A stretch of 64,000 bases of DNA. Origin: Thamnaconus septentrionalis. Lineage: Eukaryota > Chordata > Actinopteri > Tetraodontiformes > Monacanthidae. Positions 47,801-60,409 of the stretch are shown here, piece after piece (within the stretch, counting starts at the first letter, position 1; each line of letters opens with the position of its first letter). The notes under the pieces were generated by a model. The model was not told where the DNA came from and ran no database searches. It was given only the letters and a program-made list of their open reading frames with translations. The stretch spans positions 12,148,501-12,212,500 of the forward strand of contig CM020518.1 in assembly GCA_009823395.1 (NCBI GenBank). Reading direction: 5' to 3'. Made by a program: the position numbers and the translations under genes.

Positions 47801-50800
47801 ATAAATACACATTTAAATATGACACCTGGACTAGTCAGTATTATCTTGACGTATGTATTTTCAAAAATCAGATTGCAAAGAAGTACAAGGAGGAATACAT
47901 TTATTATCTGTTTGTTACCTCACAATGTACAGTACTGCTGACAATTTAGGCCAACTATTATAAGTCGAGGTGTTTACTGTGTGCTTAAGTACGCGCTGTA
48001 TCAAGCGATATCAAGTTGCAGCTACTGCACACTGTCTAGTAATTTATCCTGCAGCTGCTTCACATCAGAAGCGTACACATGGCAAAGCAACCAGTGTGTC
48101 TGTGTGCTGCACTATAAATAGGTGCCAGTGTTGCTTTTTTGCACGCTTTTTTTGGTGTAGTTTTTACATGAAAATGTTGGCATTTTAACACTTGTGAACT
48201 GAAATGATCAGGGTTGTAACTTTCAATGCGTAAAATGAGGCAGATCTGCATATCTCATTCAACAAGCTTTGCCTTTTTTTTCTTTTTTTTTCTTTTTTTT
48301 AGGTAAACACGGCGATTCTTGAAGAGTTGATACAACTGAGGGCAAGAGTCGCAGACTTACTTGGTTACAGCAGTCACGCCAACTATGTGCTGGAAGTTAA
48401 CATGGCTAAGAATGCCAGCAATGTGTCTGACTTTTTAGGTATGATGCCTCTTGACATCTCGTCTCACTTTGCACACGAATAAAAAAGACATCCGTGTCAT
48501 TCGGGACGAGGACTCGTGTCATCCGGTGGCTGCTCAACACAATAAATCTCGCACGGCAGGCATGTCGTGGGAAGTAGATACTAAAATACCCTGAAGGGAG
48601 AAATACTACACCTCGTGTGTTGAGTGTGCCATAGTGTATAACCGGACGGCATTCCTATAGCATGTTGTTACATAGGAGTTTGTTACGACACGAGCGGTTT
48701 GAGTTGCACATGTTGTGAAGTGCCAAAGGCCAGTGAGTGCACGGCGGTATATTTTCAATGTTGTGTCTGTGTTACGCAACTTGTGTACGAAAGGCCGCGC
48801 GAAACCCCCTCTGCAACGGCCTGCTTTCAATTTTCAGACGCTTTCCATGAAAGACTGAAGCCCATTGGAGCCAAAGAGAGGAGATACATCCTGGCGCTGA
48901 AGAAGAGGGAGTGCCTGATGAAGGGCCTCCAGTTTGACGGCCGCATCGACGCCTGGGACCTGCCGTACTACATGAACCAGGTGGAGCAGTGCAAGTTCGC
49001 CGTCAACAAGGACAAGCTGATCGAGTACTTCCCGCTCGGCGTGGTGACGGAGGGCCTGCTGGCCATCTACCAGGAGCTGCTGGGTGTCCGCTTTGCGGAG
49101 GTGGAACACGCTCACGTGTGGCACGAGGGCGTCAGGCTTTTCTCGGTGCAGGACGCCGAAACTGGAGAGGAGATCGGCCTGTTCTACCTGGACCTGCATC
49201 CGAGGTAGTGAATTTCCCACGTTGGCTAGAAGAAAGCGATACGGTGTCGGACTCTGCATACAAAGTGAAAGGTCGGCTGAAGGACCCCAACTTGTTTTTG
49301 TTTTGGAAATGAATCTTAGTCTCTATTTTATTAATAAGGATAGATGAAGATTGACAGGCTGACAAAATTGTTTCTATTCTAATTCAAGGGTCCGTGTTAT
49401 GCGGAATTCACTTTTGTCCTTTTGTCTAACCCTCTTAAGAAATGAAGTGACTGCTGGAAGTCTGGAAATCAGTCTTTTATTTCACCCTCTGGCCGAGCTG
49501 CGCTTCCCTTGGCCCAAAAAATGATCAATTCAAAAGTCTATGCAATACGTAACCTTTCAAAGTGGCTTTCCTGTCCGTCTACTGTTTCATTCGGCTCATC
49601 ATTTGATCCGTGATTGACATTTGTCACATTTGTAACGTGACGCCTTTCGCCCCACCAGGGAAGGAAAGTACGGCCACGCAGCCTGCTTCGGGCTGCAGCC
49701 TGGCTGCAAAGGACCCGATGGGAAGCGCAGACTCCCGGTGGCAGCCATGGTGGCAAACTTCACCAAGCCCAGGAAGGGCTGGCCCTCCCTCCTCCAGCAC
49801 CACGAGGTGGAGACCTACTTCCACGAGTTTGGCCATGTTATGCACGAGATCTGTTCCAAGGTGGGCGTCGCTACGTGCACGACACAACGTGGAGATCCGT
49901 CAGGTGTGAATGGATTCACGGAGCTTCGTCCTTGTTTGTGTCAGACGGCTTTCTCAGAGTTCAGCGGAACCCAGGTGGAGACGGACTTTGTGGAGGTGCC
50001 GTCCCAGATGCTTGAGAACTGGGTGTGGGAGAAGGAGCCTCTGAGAAGAATGTCCCGACACTACAAAGACGGCACGCCGATCCCTGACAGCATGCTCGAC
50101 AAGCTGATAGCGTCCAGAGTGGCCAACACAGGTCTGGAAACCTTTAGGTTGTTGTCGTTTTGAAACGATATCGGCGCAAGAACCGGGATTTAAAACAAAC
50201 TTGGTGTTTTATTCTCAGGACTGATGAACCTGCGGCAGGTCGTCCTCAGCAAAGTGGACCAGACGCTGCACAGCAGCTCCCATGCAGACACGTCCGAGGT
50301 GTTTGCAACGCTCTGCCAGGACATCCTTGGTGTACCAGCGACACCAGGTCAGTGGTAGCTTCTCAGAAAAGTACTTCACACAGATATGTGTCATTTCTGT
50401 GTATGAAATGCATCGAGTACGTGTTCTATTTCAGAGTGGATGTTGCTGAGTTACAGCGAAAAAACATTGAGACGTTCTAATAAAAAAGTATTTTTATCTG
50501 AAGGCACCAACATGACAGCCAGTTTCGGCCACTTGGCTGGAGGATATGACGGTCAGTACTACGGCTACCTGTGGAGCGAAGTCTACTCCATGGACATTTA
50601 TTTCAGCCGGTTCAAAAAGGAGGGCATCATGAATCCAAAGGTTAGTTAGACACTATTTGAAATTGTTTTTTAAAATTAGTTTTCGTGTCTGTGTCCAGTT
50701 TGGAAATAAAGTACATGTCTTCTTTTCCCCCACAGGTTGGAAGGGAGTACAAGAGGGTGATTCTGGAAGCTGGCGGCTCAGTGGATGGAATGGACATGCT

Positions 50801-50888
50801 GAAAACATTTCTTGGACGCAGCCCATGCCAGGATGCCTTCTTTCAATGCAAAGGACTAAATAAGACACAAGAAACACCAAATATATAG
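44820..50888 (+). CDS. nln: Neurolysin, mitochondrial/cytosolic M3 zinc oligopeptidase (13 coding exons, 708 aa)
   Basis: Metalloendopeptidase of family M3 that cuts short peptides such as neurotensin. Exons: 44820-44860, 45394-45650, 46051-46199, 46625-46729, 47377-47479, 47568-47728, 48303-48438, 48838-49204, 49659-49860, 49945-50131, 50219-50347, 50504-50640, 50736-50888; GT-AG and phase agree at each. The product is 708 aa against 704 in human as remembered. The zinc site is H495-E-F-G-H499 (49822-49836) with the third ligand Glu524 in DFVEVPSQ. Family signatures [51 protein letters not shown] are intact. [13 protein letters not shown] is a basic, Met-started presequence; Met24 (RMTIQ) could start a cytosolic form. 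Thimet oligopeptidase is the close paralogue; synteny with sgtb and the presequence favour neurolysin. Confidence 0.95.
44906..44929. repeat. (CTGT)n short repeat in nln intron 1
   Basis: Five to six CTGT units shortly after the exon-1 donor. Confidence 0.85.
46915..47050. repeat. Teleost retroposon fragment in nln intron 4
   Basis: It starts TTTCAATTTCAATTTTATTTATAAAG and carries AAAGTTGACAAAAGTGCTGTACA then an A-rich stretch with AAACATAAAAACAAG. This block order is common in fish genomes as the end of a dispersed retroposon. The class is not assigned. Confidence 0.5.
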
Positions 50889-50991
50889 ATGAATTAAACC
50901 TTTATGGCTAGATTTCACACAGCCGTTTATGATGGTCTCTGTGCAGATTTGCTCTGCAGAGAATGTCTTTGCCAAGTGATTTGTTTTACAA

Positions 50992-50997
50992 AATAAA
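50992..50997 (+). terminator. nln: Poly-A signal AATAAA of nln
   Basis: AATAAA occurs 104 bases after the stop codon, followed by GTAGGTGTTTTTTAAA as a G/T-rich downstream element. The stretch 51000-51500 is AT-rich with no feature I can name. Confidence 0.7.
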
Positions 50998-51549
50998 ATT
51001 ACTTTGAACTGTAGGTGTTTTTTAAATAGATTATGATTCACTATTATGATAGGAAAATAGAAAACAGTGGAACTGTTCCTAGTAATAAGATGTGTTGAAT
51101 ACAGAATTTATGTACATATGTGTCATATTAATATAATATAAATATCTGTCTGTTAAATGAGGCTGGTGTGGCTGTTTTATTGCTTCATATACACAAACAT
51201 CCGGGTTTAGCCCCGTTTATGTGCAGCTGTGTACATACTCGAATTACTGTAACGGAAGTAAGTAAGTTACAGGGCATGTGCACGAGGGGGCGATAGAGGA
51301 CAAAATTGTGGTTTGTGTGTGACTTGACACTGAAAACATAAAATGTTTAGTTTGTATGTGGCTGGGAATATTTTATTCCTCCCGAAAAACTAACACCTAA
51401 CCCAGGTCGGATATTTATACAAGTAGCTTATTTATTCCCCCAAAAATACCCTCTAGTTCTTATTAATATATGTTTCTATTTTTTCACCTCGGTTTGTAGT
51501 CTGAAGTAGAGAGAAAAAAATATCGTTTCCGGAACCGCCGCTTAAAGAG

Positions 51550-52266
51550 GGAAACGTCGAATTCGTGGATTGGGGAAGGAAAAAGCACATTGGTAGTGAG
51601 CGTCTGGGCTGGTGAGATAGTGGCATCATCATCATCATCATCATCATCATCGACGGCGCGGCTGTGAAGGCGACTTGTGGCGGACAGCCCACTGGCTCTG
51701 TGTGCACACACAGAGGTCGCGGAGAAGAGAGACCTACCGCTTCGTGCTGGTCGTCAAGCTCCCGTGTAGCTTCACTCGACTACACTCAAACGGAAAAAGG
51801 AGATTATGACTGAAAACACCTGGCTGCGCCACAATTTGGACAAATAAGGTTTCGCTCCGCCGGAGTTCGGTGGCATTTTCCCCCATTTTTTTTTGCATTT
51901 CCTTGCTGAATGTCGTGGACATTTTGGATTTTTTTTTATTGCCGCCGTGTAACAAAGTCTTACTAATTAATGGCAATTCCCCCCGTGTCGTCGCCGTTTG
52001 TTAACCAACTGAAGTAACGACCGGTGGAGAGACGCCTTTAGCACTTTTCGAAACAACTGGGGCGACGGCGTTTGTCAACTTGAGGATGTGTATACAGGGC
52101 CAGCTCGCTCTCTAAGTGGGCAGCGTTCACGCTAGCTAACAGCTAGCACTAGCGAAACCAGATAGGAGCCAGTTAATGCCCTCTTCTCGACTCACATTCT
52201 GGATAGTAGCACACCTCTGATGACCCGGACGTCGGTAAACGAGACGTTGACTCTGCGGTAATTTAG
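51550..52266 (+). other. erbin: Probable erbin promoter and untranslated first exon
   Basis: A GC-rich stretch without a convincing reading frame ends in a strong donor, TAATTTAG/GTAAGTGTG (exon end 52266). It is followed by more than 11 kb with no recognised coding exon. In human, ERBIN follows NLN on the same strand and begins with untranslated sequence. The gene name rests on synteny alone; no erbin coding exon (leucine-rich repeats, PDZ) is in the window. An (ATC)9 run lies at 51625-51651 and a TTG/TTGC repeat at 52524-52545. Confidence 0.45.
51625..51651. repeat. (ATC)9 microsatellite upstream of the probable erbin exon
   Basis: Nine perfect ATC units in GC-rich promoter-like DNA. Confidence 0.9.
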
Positions 52267-54980
52267 GTAAGTGTGTGTATTTTTATTTTTTATTTTTTTC
52301 AATGCGTGTGTGAGAGAAAGTTGCTGCTTCTTGCCCTTTGGGCCCCCCCACAACATCATGCTAACGCCGCGGTTAGCTCCGGCGTAGTGTCGGTGGAGGG
52401 TCCCATCCTGCTGGTGTCCCACCAGCTTGAATATCGACCACAATTCAGCTCCTGGAAACGCTAAACGCTGCCGGCCAACAGCTTCCAAAATAACACAAAC
52501 TGCTTGGCGGTGATAGCCACTATGGTTGTTGTTGTTGTTGTTGCTGTGTGATGCTGGGTGTAAAAATAAGCGGGGGTTTTCCAAGCAGCTGTCCCTATTT
52601 TATTCGGAGGGTTTCCCCGTCAACAGCTGTACATGGCTACTCAATTGTCCCGCTGCATCCTCTGCGCAGAGCAAACGTTAACCGATATAAAGTATCTCGG
52701 CGGTTACACGTCAGTGCATCTATAAATCGATAGTGCTCTCATTTCACTGGCAGAGTGTGTGTGTGTGTGTGTGTGAGTATATGTTTTTCGGTTCTTAACG
52801 TTACAGCCGCAGTGCATCGGCTGCTGCGGAAGGTGCATCTTTTGTTGGCGAGCACCTTCACCGCTCCGACGGACGGACGGACTCGAACGGAGGGATTAGC
52901 GGCGCTGGACTCTCACCATATCGGCTCTTTTCATTTTCTCACCACTTCACTAATCAGATTAGCATCTCGATTTAACTCCGATGTAATTTAATCCTGTTGA
53001 GATCGGGTGATAGATGGCGGGGCTAATCTAGGGGATTGTGTATTTTGAAGGGGGGGGGGATGCAGAAAGGGGATATCAGCACACTACACAACCGGTTGTC
53101 AACTTGATTTTTTTTCTTTTCCTTTAGTCCCGATGAATCACGTCATTGGGTCAATGATTGACATATGCGGGTAAAGTCCCAGCGACGCTCTGAAGTGAAT
53201 ACAAATCCTTTTAAACATGGCATGAATTCCTTCCTGATCAAATAGCTGCTGCACCTGAAGCCTCTCTGGGTTTAACACGCCACCATCGCTGTATAGCACA
53301 TGGATGGAGAGGGTTAGGGTTGGGGGGGGGGCAATCTTTTAAGATTATTACTTCCAAAAATGAATCAATACTTGACCCGGCCGCTGACCCCTGTAACTGC
53401 ATGCGCTGGCTGTTTCACACTGTCACATTGTGTGCCGGGACAATGTGGCAGTGTCAAGACGCTGACGGCACACACGCTTGGATAAACGTCTCTGTAAATG
53501 TCCTCCTGCTCGCTCGACTAAACACTGAGGGGACCGACCGCGGCGTTGTACAACTTTATCTGACCACGCCATCACAAGCCCTGCTTGGCGTGATAAAAAT
53601 GCATAGAAGGACGTCGTAGATGGATGGACGGGCCGGTGATTTGTCTCTGACAGTCTGATTAGCCACGATTTGAGGGACGGCTGTTTATAGGTCACTGACT
53701 TGCCATTGACAACAACATTGACTGGTGAGACGCCGAAGAGGAGATTTCAGATGAACGTTGCCTGCTGCTTGTTGTGCAGTTTTGGTTTGACCTCTTTTTT
53801 TTTTTTTGTTCCACTTTCTTTTGGATGTTTGTTTTATAAAACCTTATCTGCAAAGTCAAACACATGGATTCAAGTCCAATGTGCACCACCTCCCCCCATA
53901 AAAAGCCAATGCAAAAGTAGTTTTTCAGTTTGATTTCTAATAATCTTGGTCAAGTGTAATTTGCAGAACCTCATTTATACTTCTGGCTGGACTCCTGAGA
54001 CATTCCTGTGGCTCACTAGTTTTTCCCTAATAGGAAAATCCTTTTGCATCACCTTAAAATTGCTTCTCCTCTTAACATTCACATCCCGACTGAGTTTCTC
54101 TGTCAACACGGCAAAAACCGAGCCTCGCCGTAATGAGACGCTCTCATTACACCTGCGGCACGGAAACCAGGAGAAAGCCACGCAGCGGTATATGAGTAAT
54201 GGGTAAACAGGATGATGTTGACGTGGACAAAAGACGTGTGTTCAGTGACTTAACAATCATGTGACGAGTCGGACGTGACGGTGTTGAGCAAACCTTGCGA
54301 GGGAATGATTCAACCGTGCGTACTGACGCAGCAGTAGCGAGTCAGAAGACGCGCCAAATTGTATTTTGTGTGTTTGGCTTTGCAGCGGTTGCTGTGGAAG
54401 GAGGGACTTTGTCGCTCTAAAGTGGCAAAAAGGATCTTTATCTTGTGTGTGTGTTTTTTTTGTTTGTTTTTTTGTTTTTTGGTGAGCGTTCTTTATGTTG
54501 CCACGGTAACCCGATAAAACCATCTGTCGCGGTGGGTTAAAACGGAGTCTAAATATTGGCAGACGGCAAGAGTGGGAAACAGTCAGGTATGTTTTGCGTC
54601 GAATGTTGCATCTGTTACAGGCGTCAAAAAAGAATTTGATAGATATTTCACAAGGTAACATTTAAAACTCCTAACAACTTCTCTGGCTTCAAACCTTCCT
54701 CTCCACTCCTGGTTGTTATTTTTGTTTTTTTCTTAGTCAGCACTATAGACTGTAACTTCGTGTCTCAACAAAACCTGACAGTTTTTTTTTTTTTTGTAGC
54801 TCGTCGCCCCTGGGTTCCCTCCCTCCCTCCTCCCTTGTAGCAGGTGCACGCATAGCCGGAATTTTTTGCAAGTGTTTATTTGACAGCGGTGCCACAGGAG
54901 GTTGAGTGGGTCGGTCGTCCACTGTTTACAATGTCAGAGATGCGATCTTTAAACTCTTTAAACTACTTTGTTTGCTTGGA
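52267..54980. other. Non-coding DNA, probably start of erbin intron 1
   Basis: No exon or transposon is recognised. It contains a short (TG)n at 52756-52775, a G run at 53050-53060 and another at 53322-53330, a (GACG)n patch at 52868-52882 and T-rich runs near 53800 and 54460. Confidence 0.5.
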
Positions 54981-54981
54981 G

Positions 54982-55520
54982 CAGGGGTGTCAGATTCAAA
55001 ATACACATTGGGGTCAAAATTTCAAACTCGGACGCAGTCGCAGGCCAACATTGATTGAAAAGATCTTCCACCAGATAGAACGGCGAACATTTTTATATCG
55101 ATGCCAAACAAGTTTTGCTTCAACCTGAATATGGAACAAGCAAAGCTTAATACTACACAATAAAAAAAACTTCATGTTGCACACATGCAAAATGGCATTT
55201 TAAATTAAAAAACTCATCAAAATAAATAAAATGTAAATTAAAATCGTATGGCTCTTTATTTACAGCCTTCAGATTTAAATGTCAACGATAACCTTTTTCC
55301 ACTGGCTAATAATGCATTTGAAAATGTAAAAAACAGCTATAACCCAAGTAAGTCATTGTTAGTATCCTTCAATGAACATCCTGTCCTGATTGACGCGCCA
55401 AAATACCAGCAGAGCATTGTGGGATTTGTAGTTTTAGCGCTACATGTGCTGTATAGTACCGACGGGCCAGCAGCGATTTTTGTATTTTATATAATTACAT
55501 ATAATTGTAAGTATGTGTCA
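54982..55520. mobile_element. Non-autonomous hAT-like element, inverted relative of the 42.6-kb element
   Basis: It begins CAGGGGTGTCAGATTC. The segment TTCAATGAACATCCTGTCCT...GATTGACGCGCCAAAATACC...AGCAGAGCATTGTGGGATTT (55369-55433) is the reverse complement of 42740-42805 with few differences, and AAAATCGTATGGCTCTTTATTTAC (55238 region) matches 42900-42930 in reverse. No transposase is present and no matching right-end duplication was found, so the right end may be lost. Confidence 0.6.
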
Positions 55521-55598
55521 AACTTTGGCCCATGTCACTGCAACAGCACTGCCTCGCTGTTAAACTGTCTGTTGGTATGGTGGCTTAAGATAAGCCTG

Positions 55599-55700
<102 letters not shown>

Positions 55701-56527
55701 ACTAGATGTCTGCCGTCTTACGGCTATAAAAAAAAAAAACAATTGTTGCAGCTGCCAGACTTTACAATTCATAGCCAGACAAGGAAGATGTGTCCCAATT
55801 GTTTCGTCAGGTCCAAAGTTAAGACACGGTGATTGTGAGCCGTCACTTCCCACGTTCAGTCATGAACTTTACCCTCGCGGTCGAGCACTTCATGTTGAAA
55901 TATGGGTCAGCCATGAAGGAGGAGGAGGCAGCACCAGCAGCACTCTTTTTTTTTTTTTCCCTTCCTCCTTCAGTTTATTGCCAACGATCTGTGGAGATTC
56001 CATGGATGAGCGCCTTCCCTTGGGCCAGTGGATTTTATTAAGGGATTTTCTTTTTCTTTTTTTTGTTCGGCAGTTGTGTCACTTTTTAAAGGTTCGGTCG
56101 TTTGTGAAAGCCAAGCCAGTCCTGAGCTGATATTTATAGTTTAGTTTCAGTCTTGTTTCCAAAGAATGTCAATGGTACTACTTTTGTGAACTGGAAAAAA
56201 AAAAAAAAAAAAAACTTCAATGCACAAGCGTTTTGAATTCCTCGTCGTGTACGAGCTGTAGTTTCTCCCAGTTTACTTGCTCTTTACCCACTTCTCCTTT
56301 GCTTAGAAGAAGTACAGAAGTGCGAAAACAAATCTAAACCGCATCTTAGCACAGCGGTTGTATTAGGAACTTAACATTATGTCATTTGAATTTTGGCATT
56401 TCCCACTTTCAGCTCACATCCCTTGAAACCTAACCAAATGACAGGAATAGCTCATGAGTCAATATCAATCATCTCTAAAGAATAACCGTTATGTACAATG
56501 CACTTTGCCAGTGTGTCTTATTATTAA

Positions 56528-57270
56528 GGGCGTATTCACACCTGGCCTGTTTGGTTCGGACTAAACCAAAAAAGTCCCTTGTGCGGACCTTTTGGGCTGG
56601 TGTGAATACAAACCAGCGAACTCTGGTGCGGAGCAAACAGCTGGTCCGAGACCCCGCCGGAGACGTGGTCTCGGTTCGCTTCCAAACGAACCATGGCGCG
56701 GTTCGGTTGACGTGAGAAACGGACCGCACCGTGGTTCGAACCAGTTCTGAAATCGCACACCTTTTTACACGTCACAGGCTTCCGTAGCCACAACCATTAT
56801 GGGAAATTATGTTTTGGTTAGCATAGCAGAAAGTTTAGTAGCACGTCGTTGGACCATCAGGCTAACGTGAGCCGTGGTTCAACGTGGAGCAACGAGGAGA
56901 CGGTTCTTGCAAAACGTCTTCGTTGTCGCAAAAATAGTAAACATCTCCTCATAAAATCGACGTTGCATCAAAAGCTTCGGATGCTCCAAATTTCCCGCAA
57001 GCGCTTGTGTTTGTGTAAGAAAAAAAAATAAATCATTATGAGCACAACGAGTGCCGCACGCTAGAGCTCCATGATTGTTTAATTTCCGTATTTTACCGTG
57101 TTACCCTGCCCCGGACCGTTTTGTCCAATGATTGAACAATATTTGCACGCAAGTAGGTTTGTTGTCAAATCCTGGGACTCTTGCCAAAATTGCAATGTGA
57201 GAAGGAACCGCACCGAACCAAAAAAGATACATTGTGCGAACTAAAGGACTTTCCTGGTGTGAATACGCCC
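56528..57270. mobile_element. PIF/Harbinger-type element (743 bp) with TAA target duplication
   Basis: The first 15 bases, GGGCGTATTCACACC, are repeated inverted at the right end (57256-57270), and both ends are flanked by TAA (56525-56527 and 57271-57273), the 3-bp TWA duplication typical of PIF/Harbinger. Subterminal repeats TTTGGTTCGG/AACCAAAAAAG are inverted too. A short frame at 56849-57031 contains RGSTWSNEETVLAKRL, resembling the start of the Myb/SANT-like protein these elements carry, and then ends. The transposase is absent. Confidence 0.7.
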
Positions 57271-57273
57271 TAA

Positions 57274-59185
57274 TATTAACAATAATATAGTCCGCATGTA
57301 TGGCAGTGAATTTCCCAGTAGTGGGAAAGAATCATCCTTCTTTTGTTGGCTCCACTTCTCAGAGAGTGTGTGCTGCTAAGACACTTCTTTGTGGAAAGCG
57401 ACACCTCTCCCGGGATGGTGACAACACCCCCAGCCAGGTGTCATTTTGCCTTGTGAGACCACCTCGTGTCCATTTTGTTTCCGGCCCCTACAATAAAACC
57501 TCACTGACACTGAGGGCTTCGCATCAGGCTGGAAACAGTAGACTTGAAAAGCTGTTCGGCCAAGACGGTTAACTGGGATTAAGATCTAAAGTGTGGTATA
57601 GTATGGGATATGCTATGGTATAATTGCACATCTCAAATCAAACATTACTGTTAATTGCATTTGTGAGTCCCATCATTTAAGCAACTAGTAAAAGCTTTGC
57701 TGCAATCCACTGTTTCTAGATTTTTCTTTGGCCAAGAGCTTTCAACACTGCCTTTCCAACTCATACAGAACATCCATTTGAACCATAGGCACTCATAATG
57801 ATTTCATAAGGAACACTGAATACAATTAGGCCTTCCTTTGCGTCAGATAAATAAGCGTTTCAGTTTGCGTTTGGCAGAAACAACCATTAAAAGCCACGCC
57901 TTTATTTTTCGTTGAAATGAATTGCCTGCTTCAGTGACCCAGTTATGTGGAAAAGAAAACAGGCGTCTTCTTCATGCAGTCTTGCAGTATGTAAGTAAAG
58001 CCAAATCCTTCTTTAGATGGCGTTCAAGTCTGGCAGTCATGTAACCCATTGCAGCATCTTTGCAAATATCCCATCCAATCTCTCCCAGGGGGAGGGGGAA
58101 TGCAATAATTAGATCAGTTGCTTGCATAAAAATAAACATAGCTGCAAAACCTATGCGGAGATGAACCACATCTTGGCTAAAACTGCCTTTATTTGTGTTT
58201 TTAAAGTAATGAATATGTTGTACGAAGTTTATTTGTAACGTATTGATGCTGTAACTTAAAAACGAGGCACGCTAACTTGCAGTAAAGCTAAACTGTCTTT
58301 AGCAGGCTGTGTTTTTCGTTAGCACCAAGCAGCGTCCATCCATCCTGGTTTGTTGTTGACAGAGGGATGGCGCAATGGTTCTGGAGGAGAAGGACAACAA
58401 CGTGGAGAATTGCGTCTGAAAAAAAAACCGATTGAACTTCATGTTTATTTTTTAATTCCTTGTTAGTTTTTTCTGCAATACTCAGCGAAAATGGTCTGAT
58501 CTACTTAGGAGGGGAAAAAATGGTCAAGTGTATGACCCAATTACTCTCTGATCTTAAATAACAACAACTTATTTTCTCTGTCCATTAAAAAAAGCGAATG
58601 AGGGAAGAGTAAGTGGCGGTTTTGACCTGGTGAATCGAGTCTGTTCCCTGCTTATACTTTCAGCAACGATGAAACGCACACTCGATACAAACAGCAGCTG
58701 CTTTCGTCCTGCGTTAGACATTCGACAACAGCGTTCAGCAGATGGGGGCGGGAACACTTCAGCCCTGCCATGGAGAAAGTGGTATGACTAAAACCTAATT
58801 AGCCCAGTAATTAAAATAAACAAGATTACCGCCGTTGCAAACAAGGAAGGAACTCAATCAGCTGCCTCGCTGTTCTGATCTCAAGGGTGCATGTTGGTCC
58901 CCTCCTAAAACAGTCACTGTTTGCTTGTTACATTGCATCTATAATATTCATCCATCCATGCATTTTTTTTAATCACCGTCACTAAATACTAAAATCATTG
59001 CCACATTGCGTGGAATGTAAGATTGGATCGGAATAATCATCTAATTGTGTTTAGAATAAAGGTACTTTCTGTCTGCTGCATTATTCAAAGTGAGAAGCAT
59101 TGTTAATTAATGAGCAGTCGACTTGTCGCAACTAAGCAGCGTCCAAGTTCCATTGTGCGTAACGCTCCTACAAAGGCTTTCACAA
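57274..59185. other. Non-coding DNA without recognised features
   Basis: No exon, RNA gene or transposon end could be named. A 90-residue plus frame at 57300-57572 has no recognisable family and no conserved flanking splice signals. Confidence 0.5.
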
Positions 59186-59189
59186 CAAC

Positions 59190-59325
59190 AAATGCTGTGG
59201 AAACCGCTAAACTTCGAAAAACCTCTCAAATATCACAGAAAGGTTTTGCGCTCTTGTGAGGTGGTTTTTCCAGACGTATCGATTTAAAGGTATGTCGCAA
59301 AACTGTCATGGAAACGCAGCTAGCG
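59190..59325. mobile_element. Truncated copy of the 6747-7208 transposon family
   Basis: It shares TGGAAAAACCTCTCAAATATC-like and AAAGGTTTTGCG words, GTATCGA, ATGTCGCAAAACTGTCA and the end ATGGAAACGCAGCTA with the first 170 bases of the element in death-receptor intron 1. Confidence 0.55.
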
Positions 59326-59499
59326 TGCGACGGAGGCAACTTCTGTTTTGGGAGAATGCAGCGTTGCACGGGTTGCGGAGAAAAGGCCCCTGAGGAGAAA
59401 GTAGAGCAGAAACTAATAGGTGTCAGGGCCGCCCAATGTGTTTACAGCTGATTGGAAGATCCTATGAATAAGTCAAAATTTCTCCCTCCCTCCCTCGCT

Positions 59500-60397
59500 T
59501 TCACCCTGTCCCTCTGTGCCTCTTCTATCCCTCCCTCTTTCTCTCCTCTCTCTCTCTCTCTCTCTCACCCTCTATCTATAGCTCCATTGTTCTCAATGAG
59601 GATGGAAGTGGGATGATCCTGTCTTTTAGCCCATTCTGCCTCTCAGATTAGCTGCCAAGGCTAATGCTTGTTCCAGTCATCGCAACATTCGCAATCCTCC
59701 TCGGCTGTTCTCAGGTTCTCCTTTAGATAATCAGCGTAGCCGTTACTTTAAAAAAAAAAAAAAAAAAAAAGGCACCCAGACGGAGAGTTTAACAGGTTTA
59801 AGTCGCCTTTGTTGAATTGAAGGATGGTCACTGATTCAGAAAAAAAAGAAGCTCCACGTTATCTGCACCCCCTTCATTATGTCCTCGGGCAAAAAAAAAA
59901 AAAAAAGGCTCAAGTAGGATCGGGCTATTTCAGGGTATCCTCATTTTAATAAATTTGTCTCTGTGGTGCTTTATTATTTTTGCTGACGACTCTATTAAAC
60001 AGAAAGGAAAAAGCCAAGGGAGATGGACTTAATGGTCCGCATTTGCAAAAGCAGTTACCACGGTCGCGCGTAACGCAGAGGGCGATGACGGCAGAGGGCT
60101 TTTGACCTAAATTTGAATGCTAATTTACATGCACCATGAAATATGTAAAAATCTTGCAGGGGCTTACTTTAATCCGATGATCTGGTTTGTATTTTGGCAG
60201 TTTTCCAGCGCTGCTCATTAGGGATTAGGATCCCGATATGCAACAGAATGTTTGACATCCGACTTCGGTGACGACTGCAGAAATTTTTGACTGCAGCCGC
60301 ACCGCTCACCTTGATTTACCTTTTCTGATTTGTACATTATCACTATAACTACATTGTACAGGTTCTTTCCCCCAATTCAATTAGTTGTTTACTTACC
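59500..60397. other. Non-coding DNA with simple repeats
   Basis: It holds a CT-rich tract (59486-59577, ending in CTCTCTCTCTCTC) and poly-A runs at 59751-59770 and 59890-59906. No gene or transposon end is visible up to the Rex3 insertion. Confidence 0.5.
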
Positions 60398-60409
60398 CAG
60401 ATATTACAT

